Positions 24,705 to 34,491 of a stretch of DNA of 64,000 bases are shown here, one piece after another (the first letter of the stretch is position 1; every line of letters starts with the position of its first letter). The stretch comes from Cyclobacteriaceae bacterium. GTDB lineage: Bacteria; Bacteroidota; Bacteroidia; Cytophagales; Cyclobacteriaceae. The translations under genes were made by a program, and so were the position numbers. The DNA lies in contig JAIBBC010000001.1 in the NCBI GenBank assembly GCA_019694875.1, forward strand, positions 620,001 to 684,000. The letters are read 5' to 3'. Below the pieces are notes generated by a model. That model searched no databases and was not told the DNA's origin. It worked only from the letters and a program-made list of their open reading frames with translations.

Positions 24705-25928
24705 TTAATGGGTATGACCTGCCATTGGGTCTGTTCCTTTTTTCAAAATGATTTCACTATACAAAAGGTACGCGCCAGTTATGGCGACTGTGTCACCTTC
24801 AGTTAACCCTTCGATAATTTCAACTTTCTCAAAATCTTCAATACCTGTCTTCACCATTTGTGGTCTGAATGTGTTACGACCTCGTTGTATATAAACATGG
24901 GTTCCTTTTCCATCACGGATCACTGCGTCAACCGGTAACGATAATGCTTTCTTACTTGAATGACTGAAGAACACCTGAGCCTGCATACCTGGCTTGAAAA
25001 CATGGGTTGGATTTGAGATCGAAGCCCTCATGGACATAATCTGTGTGTTGGCACGAAACTCGGGACTGAAAAATGTCACAATTGCTTCAACGGGTTGATT
25101 CTCGAAACCGCTTATTCTGACATTGATCTTATCGCCAACCTTTGCAAGTGTAGCTTCATTAGGGTAGAGTTCCGCTTCAAGCCAAAGACTCGATGTATTC
25201 TCAATTCGCATCAATGAGCCGCCTTCGGAAACATATTGTCCTTCAGATACTGAAATCTCTGTTACAATGCCCGAAGCAGGAGACAAAAATGTAATCCGAT
25301 TTTGTGCATTCTTATTTTTAGCCAGATCTTCAACCTGAGAATTGCTGAGTCCGTACAGCGTCAATTTTCTTCTTGCTGCATCAAGAAATGATTTGTATCG
25401 TGTTTCAGCTGCACCAAGTGCATCGTATTGTTCCTTAGCTAAAAGGAATTCCCTTTGAAGCGTAAGTATGGTTTCACTGTAGATTTCGTATAGTGGTTCG
25501 CCCTTTTGAATTGAGCGGCCTGTTTCTTTTACAAACAGTTTCTCAACCCTTCCAGGAGCTCTGCTGCTAACCACCTGTGATAGATCTTGATTTTCAACAA
25601 GCTTCCCATTAACGACAACGGTTTGACCGATGGATTGAACTGAAACTATTTGAGTCGTAATATTAGCAAGCTTTATCTGGCTGTCAGTTAGCATCAAGTC
25701 ATCTGTTGCGGCCGTTGTGTTGTCTGTTTTAGGCACGAGATCCATTCCACAGACTGGGCACTTACCGGGTCCATCCTGTACCACAGTAGGATGCATCGGG
25801 CATGTATACTTTTTAGCTGAGCTTTCTTCTTTGGCTTTGTCATGACCTGCATGTTCATCTCCCTGCTTTTCCTGTGAACAAGCAAAGAGTGTTGCTGCAA
25901 ACACTGATATGATTAAAATGCGTTTCAT
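24705..25928 (-). CDS. cusB: CusB-like RND adaptor with heavy-metal-binding domain 1
   Basis: A 407-aa periplasmic adaptor of a heavy-metal RND pump. It has a lipoprotein signal (FACS at about residues 14-17), a His-containing linker, a heavy-metal-binding motif (YTCPMHPTV...CPVCGMDLV) and then the usual hairpin, lipoyl and beta-barrel domains. The barrel/lipoyl junction reads ITFLSPASGIVTE. It starts one base before the end of the preceding adaptor gene's spacer and shows the same architecture, so two adaptors are encoded back to back. It may pair with one of the two split permeases. Confidence 0.9.
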   Translation of the reverse strand: MKRILIISVFAATLFACSQEKQGDEHAGHDKAKEESSAKKYTCPMHPTVVQDGPGKCPVCGMDLVPKTDNTTAATDDLMLTDSQIKLANITTQIVSVQSIGQTVVVNGKLVENQDLSQVVSSRAPGRVEKLFVKETGRSIQKGEPLYEIYSETILTLQREFLLAKEQYDALGAAETRYKSFLDAARRKLTLYGLSNSQVEDLAKNKNAQNRITFLSPASGIVTEISVSEGQYVSEGGSLMRIENTSSLWLEAELYPNEATLAKVGDKINVRISGFENQPVEAIVTFFSPEFRANTQIMSMRASISNPTHVFKPGMQAQVFFSHSSKKALSLPVDAVIRDGKGTHVYIQRGRNTFRPQMVKTGIEDFEKVEIIEGLTEGDTVAITGAYLLYSEIILKKGTDPMAGHTH

Positions 25929-25929
25929 C

Positions 25930-27243
25930 TTATTTATTTGTTTTGATGAAGCTTTCGCTATCGACTAAGTATTGAGCATTGCTGGCAATTTCATCCGATG
26001 ATGAAAGGCCTTGCTTAATTTCTATTTGATTTTCTGTACGTACCCCTGTCACAACTTTTTTTGGCTTAAACACATTCTTCACTTTAATAAAAACTACTTC
26101 TTCAACACCAAGATCAACGACCGCTTCTTTGGGCACCCACAATGCTTCAACTGAGTTACTCTCAATCACAGCTTTTACCAGGTGACCAATATGCAGCCGA
26201 TCTGTATTCTTCGTATAGACTCGAACTGTAAGAAATTCCTGTCCTTCATTGAAGAAAGGTTGCACGAAGTCGATCGTTCCCGATTCACCATGTTGATCAC
26301 CAAAATCGAGCATTACTTTACCACCCTTCTTCACGGTGCCAGTGAGAGTTGAAGCTATGTTCAATTCAACTCGCAATGCCGAAGGATTGACTACTTTAAA
26401 TAGTGTCTGGCCGGATGCTACATAGCTTCCTTCCCGGATAAGAACATTATTCGCATTTGTATTCGAAGTACCTGAAGACGCTTGAGGTGATGTACCTGTA
26501 CTTCCGCTCATTCCGTCATTCATTCCTCCAGTAGATGCCGAGGCATTTTGCGATGTCATAGGGGCAACAGGTGTTTGTTGCGTATCAGAAATTATATAGC
26601 CATCATAAGAACTGTAAATTGAAAAAGTACTCTTTGGCTCTTTGCTTTGAATGAGATCATTGATCTGCCCTTCGCTCGAACCAAGAAGTTTCAGGCGCTC
26701 TTTCGCGCTTTGGATCAGTGCTTGATTTTCCGAGTCATTCTCTAATAAGAAGATTAGTTCTCGCTGAGCCGTCAATAATTCAGGGCTGTAAATCTCAACG
26801 ACCTTTTGCCCCTTTCGCACTTTCTGAAAAGCATATTTGAGAAATACCTTTTCAAGCCGACCACCGATACGAGTTGGAATTGTATAAATGTTTCTGGTAT
26901 CATAGGTGACTACACCCTGAGCTGCTGTGGAAACGGGCATCGACTTGTATTCGCCTTTGATTGTTTTTATCGAAGCAATGACAGTTTCATTTGGAGATTT
27001 GAGCAGTTTTGAAAGGTCTTCTGTTATCTCAACTTCTTCGCCAGGGCGAGCTTTACGCACAAGATCCATTCCGCACACCGGGCATGTACTCGGTCTGTTA
27101 GAAATGACTGTGGGGTGCATTGGACATGTGTAAGTATCAGCATGCTCTGCATGCTCTCCACTTTTGTTACATGACGCAACCACTGCCAGTAACATTAGCA
27201 GTATTATTGCCAGTAGCAGGTTACTTCTCCAATTCCTTTTCAT
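25930..27243 (-). CDS. cusB: CusB-like RND adaptor with heavy-metal-binding domain 2
   Basis: A 437-aa adaptor with a lipoprotein signal (ASCN at about residues 23-26), the metal-binding motif YTCPMHPTV...CPVCGMDLV, and hairpin, lipoyl and barrel domains. A Ser/Thr/Gly/Asn-rich insert (about residues 225-265, with MNDGMSGSTGTS) in the barrel region is absent from the other adaptor. It overlaps the TolC gene by 23 bases. The insert marks it as functionally distinct, perhaps serving a different permease. Confidence 0.9.
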   Translation of the reverse strand: MKRNWRSNLLLAIILLMLLAVVASCNKSGEHAEHADTYTCPMHPTVISNRPSTCPVCGMDLVRKARPGEEVEITEDLSKLLKSPNETVIASIKTIKGEYKSMPVSTAAQGVVTYDTRNIYTIPTRIGGRLEKVFLKYAFQKVRKGQKVVEIYSPELLTAQRELIFLLENDSENQALIQSAKERLKLLGSSEGQINDLIQSKEPKSTFSIYSSYDGYIISDTQQTPVAPMTSQNASASTGGMNDGMSGSTGTSPQASSGTSNTNANNVLIREGSYVASGQTLFKVVNPSALRVELNIASTLTGTVKKGGKVMLDFGDQHGESGTIDFVQPFFNEGQEFLTVRVYTKNTDRLHIGHLVKAVIESNSVEALWVPKEAVVDLGVEEVVFIKVKNVFKPKKVVTGVRTENQIEIKQGLSSSDEIASNAQYLVDSESFIKTNK

Positions 27244-28474
27244 AGCTAACGATCATGTTAAAATATTCCTGATTCTTTTCGATGTACTCCATTTGCGCCA
27301 TGTTCAACGCTTCCCACGCATCGATTACAATTGGAAGCTGTTCACGATTCTCTTCATAGGCCAACATCAGAGTTTGGTAGTTTTTCTTCAATGCCGGGAT
27401 GATCTTCTTGTCATAATTGTCAAGTTGTTGCTTCATTCGTGCTAACTGTGAAGCCATGCCTGCAAGCATTCCCCGTGTTTCTATTAGTATTGCTTCACGG
27501 CCTTTCTTCATCGCCTCGATGTCATATTCCATTCCCTTCACCTCCGACTTGTACATTTTGGAAGACCACGGTGCAATAGGAATGGAAACCATTGCCATCG
27601 CGGTGAACTGAGTTGGCATATTGCCGATTGGTTGCATGTGATCAAATCTGATCTTGAAATCTGGTCTTGACTGATAACGTTGCAATTGTTGATTGAGCCG
27701 CATTACCTCGATAGTCTTGTCGATCTGCTTGATGTCACTGCGTTGTGAACTGAGTGCAGCTGTGTCATAAATTAATTGGTTGGGTTCATACTTGATTACA
27801 GTTGCTGTGTCAACCATGATCTGCGTTTCAACAGGAACGTTCATTAAACCTTTTAATCTATAGGAGCTTTCTTCAATAGTCCCGCTTGTCATTTGAATCA
27901 TGTTCTGCACTTCGCTCAGCCTGCCCTCGGCCTTATAAATGTTTCCAAGTCCTCCCTGATTGTACGGATATCTAATTCGTGCGAGTTTGATCATCAGCTC
28001 CATGATCCGCTCATTCTCCTTTAGGATTTTCATCTTTTCTTCAGCCACTAACCATTGGTAATACATCGTTTTAGCTTCGCTTCTCAACAGGTTGAATTGA
28101 GCAGAACGGTTTTGAGTTTCAACCGAAGCTTTTGATGAAAGGTATTTCCGATTAGCGTTTAGTTTTGAGGGATTAGTAATCTCTTGTTCGATTGAAAACA
28201 TCCATGCACCCTTATCTCTTTCGTCCATCAGCATCTGGTTCGGGTAAGGTGTCATAAAGGTTCCCGCACCAACCATCGGAGCCATCTGACTTCTTGCACC
28301 TTCCGAATATGTATTGAGAGCCTTGATCTTGTTGTCATACTCCTGCAACATTGGATTCTGCTTGTCAATGAGGTGAAGAACGCTATCTAGTGTAATCACC
28401 TGCGCACTTGCAAATGCGAAAACACCAAGCCAGAATCCTGTAAAAAAAAACGGTATTTTAATGCTTAGCTTCAT
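27221..28474 (-). CDS. TolC-family outer-membrane channel of the metal pump
   Basis: A 417-aa outer-membrane efflux protein with a signal peptide (residues 1-24) and two repeated long helical segments typical of TolC/CusC, here without the N-terminal Cys of lipoprotein CusC. It overlaps the adaptor gene by 23 bases and the C-terminal half of the permease by 17 bases. It is the only TolC-type gene in the window, so it probably serves both permeases. Confidence 0.88.
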   Translation of the reverse strand: MKLSIKIPFFFTGFWLGVFAFASAQVITLDSVLHLIDKQNPMLQEYDNKIKALNTYSEGARSQMAPMVGAGTFMTPYPNQMLMDERDKGAWMFSIEQEITNPSKLNANRKYLSSKASVETQNRSAQFNLLRSEAKTMYYQWLVAEEKMKILKENERIMELMIKLARIRYPYNQGGLGNIYKAEGRLSEVQNMIQMTSGTIEESSYRLKGLMNVPVETQIMVDTATVIKYEPNQLIYDTAALSSQRSDIKQIDKTIEVMRLNQQLQRYQSRPDFKIRFDHMQPIGNMPTQFTAMAMVSIPIAPWSSKMYKSEVKGMEYDIEAMKKGREAILIETRGMLAGMASQLARMKQQLDNYDKKIIPALKKNYQTLMLAYEENREQLPIVIDAWEALNMAQMEYIEKNQEYFNMIVSYEKELEK

Positions 28475-30383
28475 ATACTTCGAGTTTTCCGAATTTCCTT
28501 AGTTCATATTCTTTTGTCATCAAAAAGATGAGCGGGGTAACCAATAATATATGAGTAGAGGATGTAAGAACTCCACCGATCATGGGCAACACAATTGGTT
28601 TCATTACGTCACTTCCCACACCCGTTGCCCACAACACTGGAATCAAACCAAATAACGCCACACACACTGTCATGAGTTTTGGACGAAGGCGTTTAGCGGC
28701 TCCAGCAATTACATATTCTCTGAGCTCTTCGCGCGATATCGTTTCGCTTGAATTGCCTCTCAATTTCACAAGCTGTTGCATCGCGTCATTCAAATAAATG
28801 ACCATCACGACTCCTGTTTCTACAGCGATTCCGAACAATGCTATAAAACCAACCGCCACGGCCACTGAAAGATTCACACCATAGAAGTAAACCATATATG
28901 CGCCACCGATAAGTGCGAATGGCACAGTTATAAGACTGAAGAAAGCTTCGCGGATAGACTGGAACGCCAGATAAAGTGAAACGAATATGATTAGTAGCAC
29001 CACTGGTAGTATAATCATCAGTGTTTGCTTTCCACGAATGAGGTTTTCATATTGACCACTCCATTCCAGATAGTAGCCATTGGGAAGCACTCCAAGGTTT
29101 TTGTTCAAGGTCTCAATGGCTTCCTGAACAGTGCTTCCTAAATCACGATCTCTTACATTAAATAAGACAGCACCCCTAAGCAACGCATTTTCTGAAACAA
29201 TCATCGGAGGGCCGTTCTCGAATTTAATATCAGCGACTGCAGAAAGTGGGACTGTTCCTAGTGACGGTGTCTTAACCGGAATTCGCTTTAATTGTTCAAT
29301 ACTATTTCTATAGTCTTGAGATAAACGAACGCTGATCGTGAAGCGCTGACGTCCCTCAATGGTTTGACCAATAGGACTTCCACCAATAGCGGATTCAACG
29401 ACCATGTTGACATCATTCACACTCAATCCATATCTTCCTAAAGCTTCTCTGTTTACATCGATCGTGAGATATTTTCCTCCAGTGATAGGATCAACATACA
29501 AGTCTTTCACTCCTCGAACATCCGCAAGCGCTGCTTTTACTTTTTCAGACAACATAGCAATGCTATCGAGATTCTGCCCATACACTTTAACACCAACATC
29601 CGTTCTAATTCCGGTGGCAAGCATGTTAATCCTGTTGATGATTGGTTGAGTCCAGCCGTTCACAACTCCAGGTATTTGCATCTTCGCGTCAAGTTCGTTG
29701 ATAATGTCATTTTTAGTAATGCCTTCTCGCCAATCAGATTTTGGTTTCAGCATAATGATTGTTTCAATCATGCTGATAGGAGAGTTGTCGGTTGCAGTGC
29801 TCGCTCTACCCGCTTTACCTAATACTTTGTCTACTTCCGGAACAGACTTGATGATTTTATCCTGAACCTGGAGAATTCTTTTTGCCTCTTCATTTGATAC
29901 ATCAGGCAGTGTTACAGGCATGAAGAGAATTGACTGCTCGTCCAGTGGTGGCATGAATTCACTTCCAAGGCTAATCATCAACGGTACGCTAATCACCAAT
30001 GCAAGTATGTTAACTCCAATGGTTGTTTTGCGCCACTTCATGCAAGCGCGAATAATTGGCTCATAGATTCTTTCTAGGAACCGGTTGATCGGATTATGCT
30101 TTTCATCCCTAAACCTTCCTTTCATAAAGAATGAAATAATAACAGGTGCAAGCGTTACAACCAGTATGGCGTCTACTAGCATGATGAATGTCTTCGTGTA
30201 TGCAAGCGGATGAAACAATTTTCCTTCCTGTCCGGTGAGCATGAACACTGGAAGGAATGATGTTATAATGATGATTGTTGAATAGAAGACACCTCGCGAA
30301 ACCTGCTTGGAGGATTTCTCGATGATCTCCAGCCTTTCGGTATCATCTATTTTGTTATATGCTTTTCGAGAGATGAGTTTCAT
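28458..30383 (-). CDS. cusA: CusA-type RND permease 1, C-terminal half (TM5-TM12)
   Basis: This 641-aa polypeptide is the second part of an HME-RND permease. It begins in the cytoplasmic loop after TM4 and holds TM5-TM12 and the second periplasmic loop. By eye, two of the three copper-binding methionines of E. coli CusA are kept (INMLATGI and GPPMIVSENA); the third is Leu (GRYGLSV). The start ATG lies 11 bases after the stop of the N-terminal half and in a different frame, with a stop two codons upstream, so it is not a simple readthrough product. The two halves sum to 1068 residues, the length of an intact CusA. Confidence 0.88.
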   Translation of the reverse strand: MKLISRKAYNKIDDTERLEIIEKSSKQVSRGVFYSTIIIITSFLPVFMLTGQEGKLFHPLAYTKTFIMLVDAILVVTLAPVIISFFMKGRFRDEKHNPINRFLERIYEPIIRACMKWRKTTIGVNILALVISVPLMISLGSEFMPPLDEQSILFMPVTLPDVSNEEAKRILQVQDKIIKSVPEVDKVLGKAGRASTATDNSPISMIETIIMLKPKSDWREGITKNDIINELDAKMQIPGVVNGWTQPIINRINMLATGIRTDVGVKVYGQNLDSIAMLSEKVKAALADVRGVKDLYVDPITGGKYLTIDVNREALGRYGLSVNDVNMVVESAIGGSPIGQTIEGRQRFTISVRLSQDYRNSIEQLKRIPVKTPSLGTVPLSAVADIKFENGPPMIVSENALLRGAVLFNVRDRDLGSTVQEAIETLNKNLGVLPNGYYLEWSGQYENLIRGKQTLMIILPVVLLIIFVSLYLAFQSIREAFFSLITVPFALIGGAYMVYFYGVNLSVAVAVGFIALFGIAVETGVVMVIYLNDAMQQLVKLRGNSSETISREELREYVIAGAAKRLRPKLMTVCVALFGLIPVLWATGVGSDVMKPIVLPMIGGVLTSSTHILLVTPLIFLMTKEYELRKFGKLEVYEAKH

Positions 30384-30394
30384 ACTTTAATATT

Positions 30395-31678
30395 TTATTT
30401 GTCCTCCGGGTTCAGTTCCGAGTATCGATGAGACAGATTCTTATAAGAGTTTTCTGCCATGATAATTCCGTTGTCAACAATCACTCCGATCGCCAGTGCA
30501 ATACCAGTCAATGACATGATGTTAGATGTTATGCCAAAGGCATTCAGCAGGATAAAGCTTGTAGCGATCGTGATTGGAATCTGGATGATGATACTGGCGG
30601 CACTTCTCCAATGGAACAGGAAGAGGATGACCACCAGAGACACAACAATCATTTCTTCGATCAGTGTTGTCTTGATTGATGATACGGCCTCTTCAATCAA
30701 ATGGCTTCGATCGTAGACGATATTGAATTTCATTCCTTGCGGAAACCCCTTTGCAACCTCTTCCATCTTTTTCTTCACTGCTTTGATCACTTCATCAGCA
30801 TTCTCGCCATAACGCATCACCACGATTCCGCCAACTACTTCGCCTTCACCATCCATGTCAAAGATTCCGAGACGCGTCTCTCCTGTCATCTGGACCGTAG
30901 CTATGTCGCTTACTTTGACTGGAACTGTATTAACAGTCTTTACAGAAATATTTTCAATTTCATTTACTGACTTAAGGTAGCCTGTTGTTTTAATGATGTA
31001 GCCAATATCACTTTGCTCAAACTTCCGTCCACCAGCCTCATTATTATTAGCTCGTATGGATTGGATAACCTCCTGTGCTGACAGCCCGTAATAGTTCAGC
31101 TTGTTCGGATCGACCGTGATTTGATATTGTTTTTGAAACCCACCGAACGATGCGAGTTCACTTACTCCCTGAACATTCTGTAATGCAAACTTTACATACC
31201 AGTCCTGGATAGCGCGTTGTTCGCCAAGATCCATTCCTGGAGCATCAAGGGTATACCAAAGGATATGACCAACACCGGTTCCATCCGGACCAAGGGTTGG
31301 GGTAACACCTTCTGGCAAAAGTCGTGTCGCATAGTTGAGTCGTTCGAGAACACGTTCGCGAGCCCAGTATACTTCAGTTTCATCATTGAAGATGACGTAC
31401 ACGAAACTCATTCCAAACATGGAAGCGCCCCGTACATATTTAACCTGAGGAAGACCTTGAAGGTTTGTTACCAGTGGATACGTTACTTGATCCTCTATTA
31501 TTTGAGGACTGCGGCCCATCCATTCCGTAAAAACAATCACCTGGTTTTCGGAGAGATCAGGTATCGCATCTATTTTATTTACTTTCACCGAAAAGACTCC
31601 CCAGGCGAATAATCCTACTGCTACCAGCAGTACTAAGAATCTATTTCGAAGAGAGAAAGATATTACGCTTTCAATCAT
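30395..31678 (-). CDS. cusA: CusA-type RND permease 1, N-terminal half (TM1-TM4)
   Basis: This 427-aa polypeptide holds TM1, the first periplasmic loop and TM2-TM4 of an HME-RND heavy-metal permease. The TM4 proton-relay Asp is in GVIVDNGIIMAENSY, matching D405 of CusA by eye. It stops after a short cytoplasmic tail (SELNPEDK) exactly where CusA continues into TM5. The complementary half starts 11 bases later. Because the break falls in a cytoplasmic loop, both halves could insert and assemble. It could also be a frameshift, but the second permease of the window breaks at the same place. Confidence 0.88.
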   Translation of the reverse strand: MIESVISFSLRNRFLVLLVAVGLFAWGVFSVKVNKIDAIPDLSENQVIVFTEWMGRSPQIIEDQVTYPLVTNLQGLPQVKYVRGASMFGMSFVYVIFNDETEVYWARERVLERLNYATRLLPEGVTPTLGPDGTGVGHILWYTLDAPGMDLGEQRAIQDWYVKFALQNVQGVSELASFGGFQKQYQITVDPNKLNYYGLSAQEVIQSIRANNNEAGGRKFEQSDIGYIIKTTGYLKSVNEIENISVKTVNTVPVKVSDIATVQMTGETRLGIFDMDGEGEVVGGIVVMRYGENADEVIKAVKKKMEEVAKGFPQGMKFNIVYDRSHLIEEAVSSIKTTLIEEMIVVSLVVILFLFHWRSAASIIIQIPITIATSFILLNAFGITSNIMSLTGIALAIGVIVDNGIIMAENSYKNLSHRYSELNPEDK

Positions 31679-31772
31679 GACTTAAAATAAAGAATGTAAA
31701 AGAGAATTATTGTTATCGCTAAGACATAGCGATTACGCTAAGAGCAGAATGCCCTTCAATCGAATGAATAAA

Positions 31773-32180
31773 TCAGATTAAGAAAACTTGGTGCGCGACC
31801 GTGAGGTCGCAAGATCGCAAGGGCGGATCGTAGTTATAATATTGGATGCGAGTAATCGATGAAGCTGGAATTACTTCTGAAATAAGAACGGCTGGTTGCT
31901 CAATATCGATCGGAGCCGGAGTAACAATATGATTGTGTTCGATTGAACCTTTGAAATCAATGCCCTCATGAAAGACAAGTTCATCTTGGCAGCAAGCAGG
32001 TTTCATGTGCTTATGGCAAGCAGGTAAAGCTTTTTCTACCTGGCAGCTTTCAGCTTTTCCAAACAAGGCAACGTTTTGAACTTCTCCCCCACATAAATGC
32101 ATGCCGACCATGAAACTGGTAGATGAAACCAGCACCAAGAAGGCTAACAATATGGCTGATATGGAACGGATTAGCTTCAT
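31773..32180 (-). CDS. HYC_CC_PP-family small secreted protein
   Basis: This 135-aa protein has a signal peptide (residues 1-25) and the family pattern: MHLCGG in place of HYC, then CHKHM, CC (ACCQDE) and YDPP near the end. Such proteins are known only from Bacteroidota metal-resistance clusters and are thought to bind copper through Cys and His. It is the first gene of the long copper run, with 94 bases before the permease. The family is recognised by pattern; no reaction is known. Confidence 0.8.
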   Translation of the reverse strand: MKLIRSISAILLAFLVLVSSTSFMVGMHLCGGEVQNVALFGKAESCQVEKALPACHKHMKPACCQDELVFHEGIDFKGSIEHNHIVTPAPIDIEQPAVLISEVIPASSITRIQYYNYDPPLRSCDLTVAHQVFLI

Positions 32181-32324
32181 TTTATACCCAAATCTAACGC
32201 AAATCTCTGAATTTGGATTTATACTTAAATATAATTCAGTTACATAATTCCATAAAAAGGGGCTAAAAACTCATTTTATTATTCTTCCCCCTCCATATGC
32301 ATATAAATGCTTAAGTAATTTTAA

Positions 32325-33050
32325 CTAATGCACAATCACCATGTATATCGCCATTGCTACCATTAAAAGATCCTCAATAATGGTAACCGTGCTCATGGGG
32401 AGATTAAAAACGGCCCCTAAGCATGCACACTTTATTTTTTTCTTATCCAAAACGCTTTTGATTACACCAATGCTGCTAAACCCCATCACAATAATAGTTG
32501 CCCAGTTGGTGAATACAGGATTAAAACCGGTAAGAAAGGCAAGACCTAATGCCAATTCGATGAACGGATAAACAAAGCCATAAGCAGGCACCTTCATAGC
32601 CAACAAATCATACATCGCATAACTATTAGCGAACCCTTTCAAGTCTAAAAGTTTGAAAAAAGAAAAAACCAGAAAGAATCCAGCCATAAACGTATTCATA
32701 CCGGCATGCAGACTTCCGTTTGCAGTCACAATTGAAACACCTGCTATAAAACCCGCGATCAGTAACAGTGGTTTGTATGTAACTAACCAATTTTTTGCAT
32801 CATCAGTCTTCATCGTGTGGTGACCGTGGTCAGAAGCATCTGTACTAATTCTATATTTTGTATCAGCACCAATTGCCTCTTGAAGTTCTTCAACAGTCAG
32901 GTGCTTTTGCATGGTTATGACTGCTTTCTGGCCTTCAAGTTTCACATCGGCCGAAAGAATATCAGGATGCATAAGTAGCTTACTTTTTACCTTAGCCACA
33001 CAACCTTCGCAGGTGATTCCTTTAACTGTATATGAGTGTGTCATTGTCAT
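32325..33050 (-). CDS. HMA domain fused to MauE/DoxX-like membrane protein
   Basis: A 241-aa protein with an N-terminal heavy-metal-associated domain (GITCEGC, C14 and C17) and four to five membrane helices resembling MauE/DoxX redox-associated proteins (residues 95-241). A pair of Cys (IKCACLG) lies between helices. It would receive or pass copper at the inner membrane. The Met at residue 3 is an equally good start. It is divergent from the plus-strand genes that follow, and an imperfect TTAATTGAT/ATCAAATTAA palindrome at 33063-33082 lies just upstream. Confidence 0.8.
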   Translation of the reverse strand: MTMTHSYTVKGITCEGCVAKVKSKLLMHPDILSADVKLEGQKAVITMQKHLTVEELQEAIGADTKYRISTDASDHGHHTMKTDDAKNWLVTYKPLLLIAGFIAGVSIVTANGSLHAGMNTFMAGFFLVFSFFKLLDLKGFANSYAMYDLLAMKVPAYGFVYPFIELALGLAFLTGFNPVFTNWATIIVMGFSSIGVIKSVLDKKKIKCACLGAVFNLPMSTVTIIEDLLMVAMAIYMVIVH

Positions 33051-33249
33051 CGCTTTTTCAGTTTAATTGATAATCAAATTAACGGTGATACGAAGGAAAC
33101 GGAGTTACATAATTTTAGAAAAGAGTTACATTTTAGCCGGTTTCTGATTTTGATGGCTGATTCCAGATTTATTTCTTAATCAATAGAGCTATCTTTATTA
33201 GTTGCTTGTCGTTTGATGATAATCACATCACAACAAAAAAAATTTGATT

Positions 33250-33879
33250 ATGACGTTAACACCCCGCTTGAGCAAATTTGTTTTAACCTCGCACATCACT
33301 GTTTCCGTTGGCTGGCTAGGTGCAGTGGTGGTTTTTCTGGCACTCGCTATAACAGGTTTGACCAGCTCCAATACTCAATTGGCAACTGCGAGTTACCTCG
33401 CGATGGAAGTGTGTGCCTGGTTCGTAATCATTCCGCTTTGCTTATCTTCCCTTTCAACTGGCTTATTACAGGCAATCGGCACAAAATGGGGATTGTTTAA
33501 ATATTATTGGGTAGTAGTGAAATTATTCCTGACTGTGGTCGGCACAATCCTTTTACTACTTCACTTACAGCCGATCAGTTATTTGGCTGGAATAGCAACA
33601 GACGTATCCTTTACGTCAAACGAATTGGGATTGCGGATAGACCTAGTTCAAAAGTCGGCCTTAGCAATAATACTATTGCTCACTGCTACAACTCTTTCGG
33701 TGTACAAGCCTTGGGGAAAAATTCAAGCTAGAGCGAGTGCGGCAGTAACAAATAATGTTGATCAATTAATAACTACTGCTCCAAAGTCGCGGAACTCTTA
33801 CATGCTTATCGGGCTAGTATTGTTGATTATAATTTTTATCATTATTCACCTGCTTGGCGGAGGGATGGGAAAGCATTAA
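33250..33879 (+). CDS. DUF2269-like integral membrane protein
   Basis: A 209-aa protein with about five membrane helices, starting at the ATG at 33250 rather than the TTG two codons earlier. The N-terminal LTSHITVSVGWLGAV resembles DUF2269-type membrane proteins with a His in the first helix. It is the first gene of the plus-strand metal segment. No function is known; the family assignment is tentative. Confidence 0.65.
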   Translation: MTLTPRLSKFVLTSHITVSVGWLGAVVVFLALAITGLTSSNTQLATASYLAMEVCAWFVIIPLCLSSLSTGLLQAIGTKWGLFKYYWVVVKLFLTVVGTILLLLHLQPISYLAGIATDVSFTSNELGLRIDLVQKSALAIILLLTATTLSVYKPWGKIQARASAAVTNNVDQLITTAPKSRNSYMLIGLVLLIIIFIIIHLLGGGMGKH

Positions 33880-33901
33880 TACTCTTTTCAGACTTTATTG
33901 A

Positions 33902-34093
33902 ATGCAAGAACAAACCATCATATTCGGAGTTCCCGTTCTTTCAGCTTTTGTAACCGTCATCATTCTTTCGTTTATGCGTTGGCCTTTTAATATTCACTTA
34001 CTCTTTATCGGAGTTTTCGCTACTGCGTTTTCAACTATCGGTCGAATAAAATCCCACCAACCACTATTTGGACAATTGAAACTGAGAGTGTAA
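33902..34093 (+). CDS. 63-aa hypothetical membrane protein
   Basis: A short frame with one or two membrane helices (VPVLSAFVTVIILSFM and IHLLFIGVFATAFS) in a gap between the DUF2269-like gene and the arsR gene, same strand, 22 bases after the former. A basic tail follows. Nothing was recognised. It could be real because it fills the gap, but codon evidence is weak. Confidence 0.45.
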   Translation: MQEQTIIFGVPVLSAFVTVIILSFMRWPFNIHLLFIGVFATAFSTIGRIKSHQPLFGQLKLRV

Positions 34094-34100
34094 TTTAGCG

Positions 34101-34118
34101 TTTGCTTAAATAAGCAAA
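34101..34118. promoter_or_regulatory. Perfect 8-bp palindrome, likely ArsR operator
   Basis: TTTGCTTA and TAAGCAAA are perfect arms around AA and end one base before the arsR start codon. ArsR/SmtB repressors bind such AT-rich inverted repeats over their own promoter or start, so this is the probable autoregulatory site. Binding is inferred from position and symmetry. Confidence 0.6.
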
Positions 34119-34119
34119 T

Positions 34120-34491
34120 ATGAAAAACACATGCATTAGGGTTTTTGCTGATGTCAATCAAATTAAAGCCTGTAAAGAGAAGATAAGCCATGTTGACAAA
34201 GGGGCGGAACACCTTGCAAATTCACTTAGTTTGGCCGGAAACGGTGTAAGACTGAAAATATTATTTCTCCTTCAAGAAGAAGGTCAGCTTTGTGTTTGCG
34301 ACTTGAGTGACATTTTAGGAATGAATATATCGGCTATTTCACAGCACTTGAGAAAACTAAAGGATGGAAAAATAATCCTTTCGAAAAAGACAGGACAAAC
34401 TGTTTTCTATTCGGTCAGCCCTGAATACACAAACATTTTTAGACCAATCTTCAAATTAATTACTGACAACAAAATTTTAGAATTGATATGA
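34120..34491 (+). CDS. ArsR/SmtB-family metal-responsive repressor
   Basis: A 123-aa winged-helix repressor. The core (LSLAGNGVRLKILFLL through ISQHLRKLKDGKII) is typical ArsR/SmtB, and C58/C60 in LCVCDL are the alpha3-type metal ligands; further Cys at 5 and 18 may complete the site as in CadC. It would leave its operator when Hg, Pb, Cd or Cu binds. It overlaps the MerTP fusion gene by ATGA, so it controls the uptake/sequestration genes that follow. The metal cannot be named from sequence alone. Confidence 0.9.
   Translation: MKNTCIRVFADVNQIKACKEKISHVDKGAEHLANSLSLAGNGVRLKILFLLQEEGQLCVCDLSDILGMNISAISQHLRKLKDGKIILSKKTGQTVFYSVSPEYTNIFRPIFKLITDNKILELI

Noticed and set aside
31217-31612. 131-residue plus-strand frame opposite the permease N-terminal half
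   Set aside because: It is antisense to a well-conserved permease gene and encodes no recognised protein.
32190-32197. TAGATTTG on the minus strand, a perfect -7 box before the HYC_CC_PP gene
   Set aside because: No -33 TTTG box lies at the right distance and the transcript leader would be only a few bases long.
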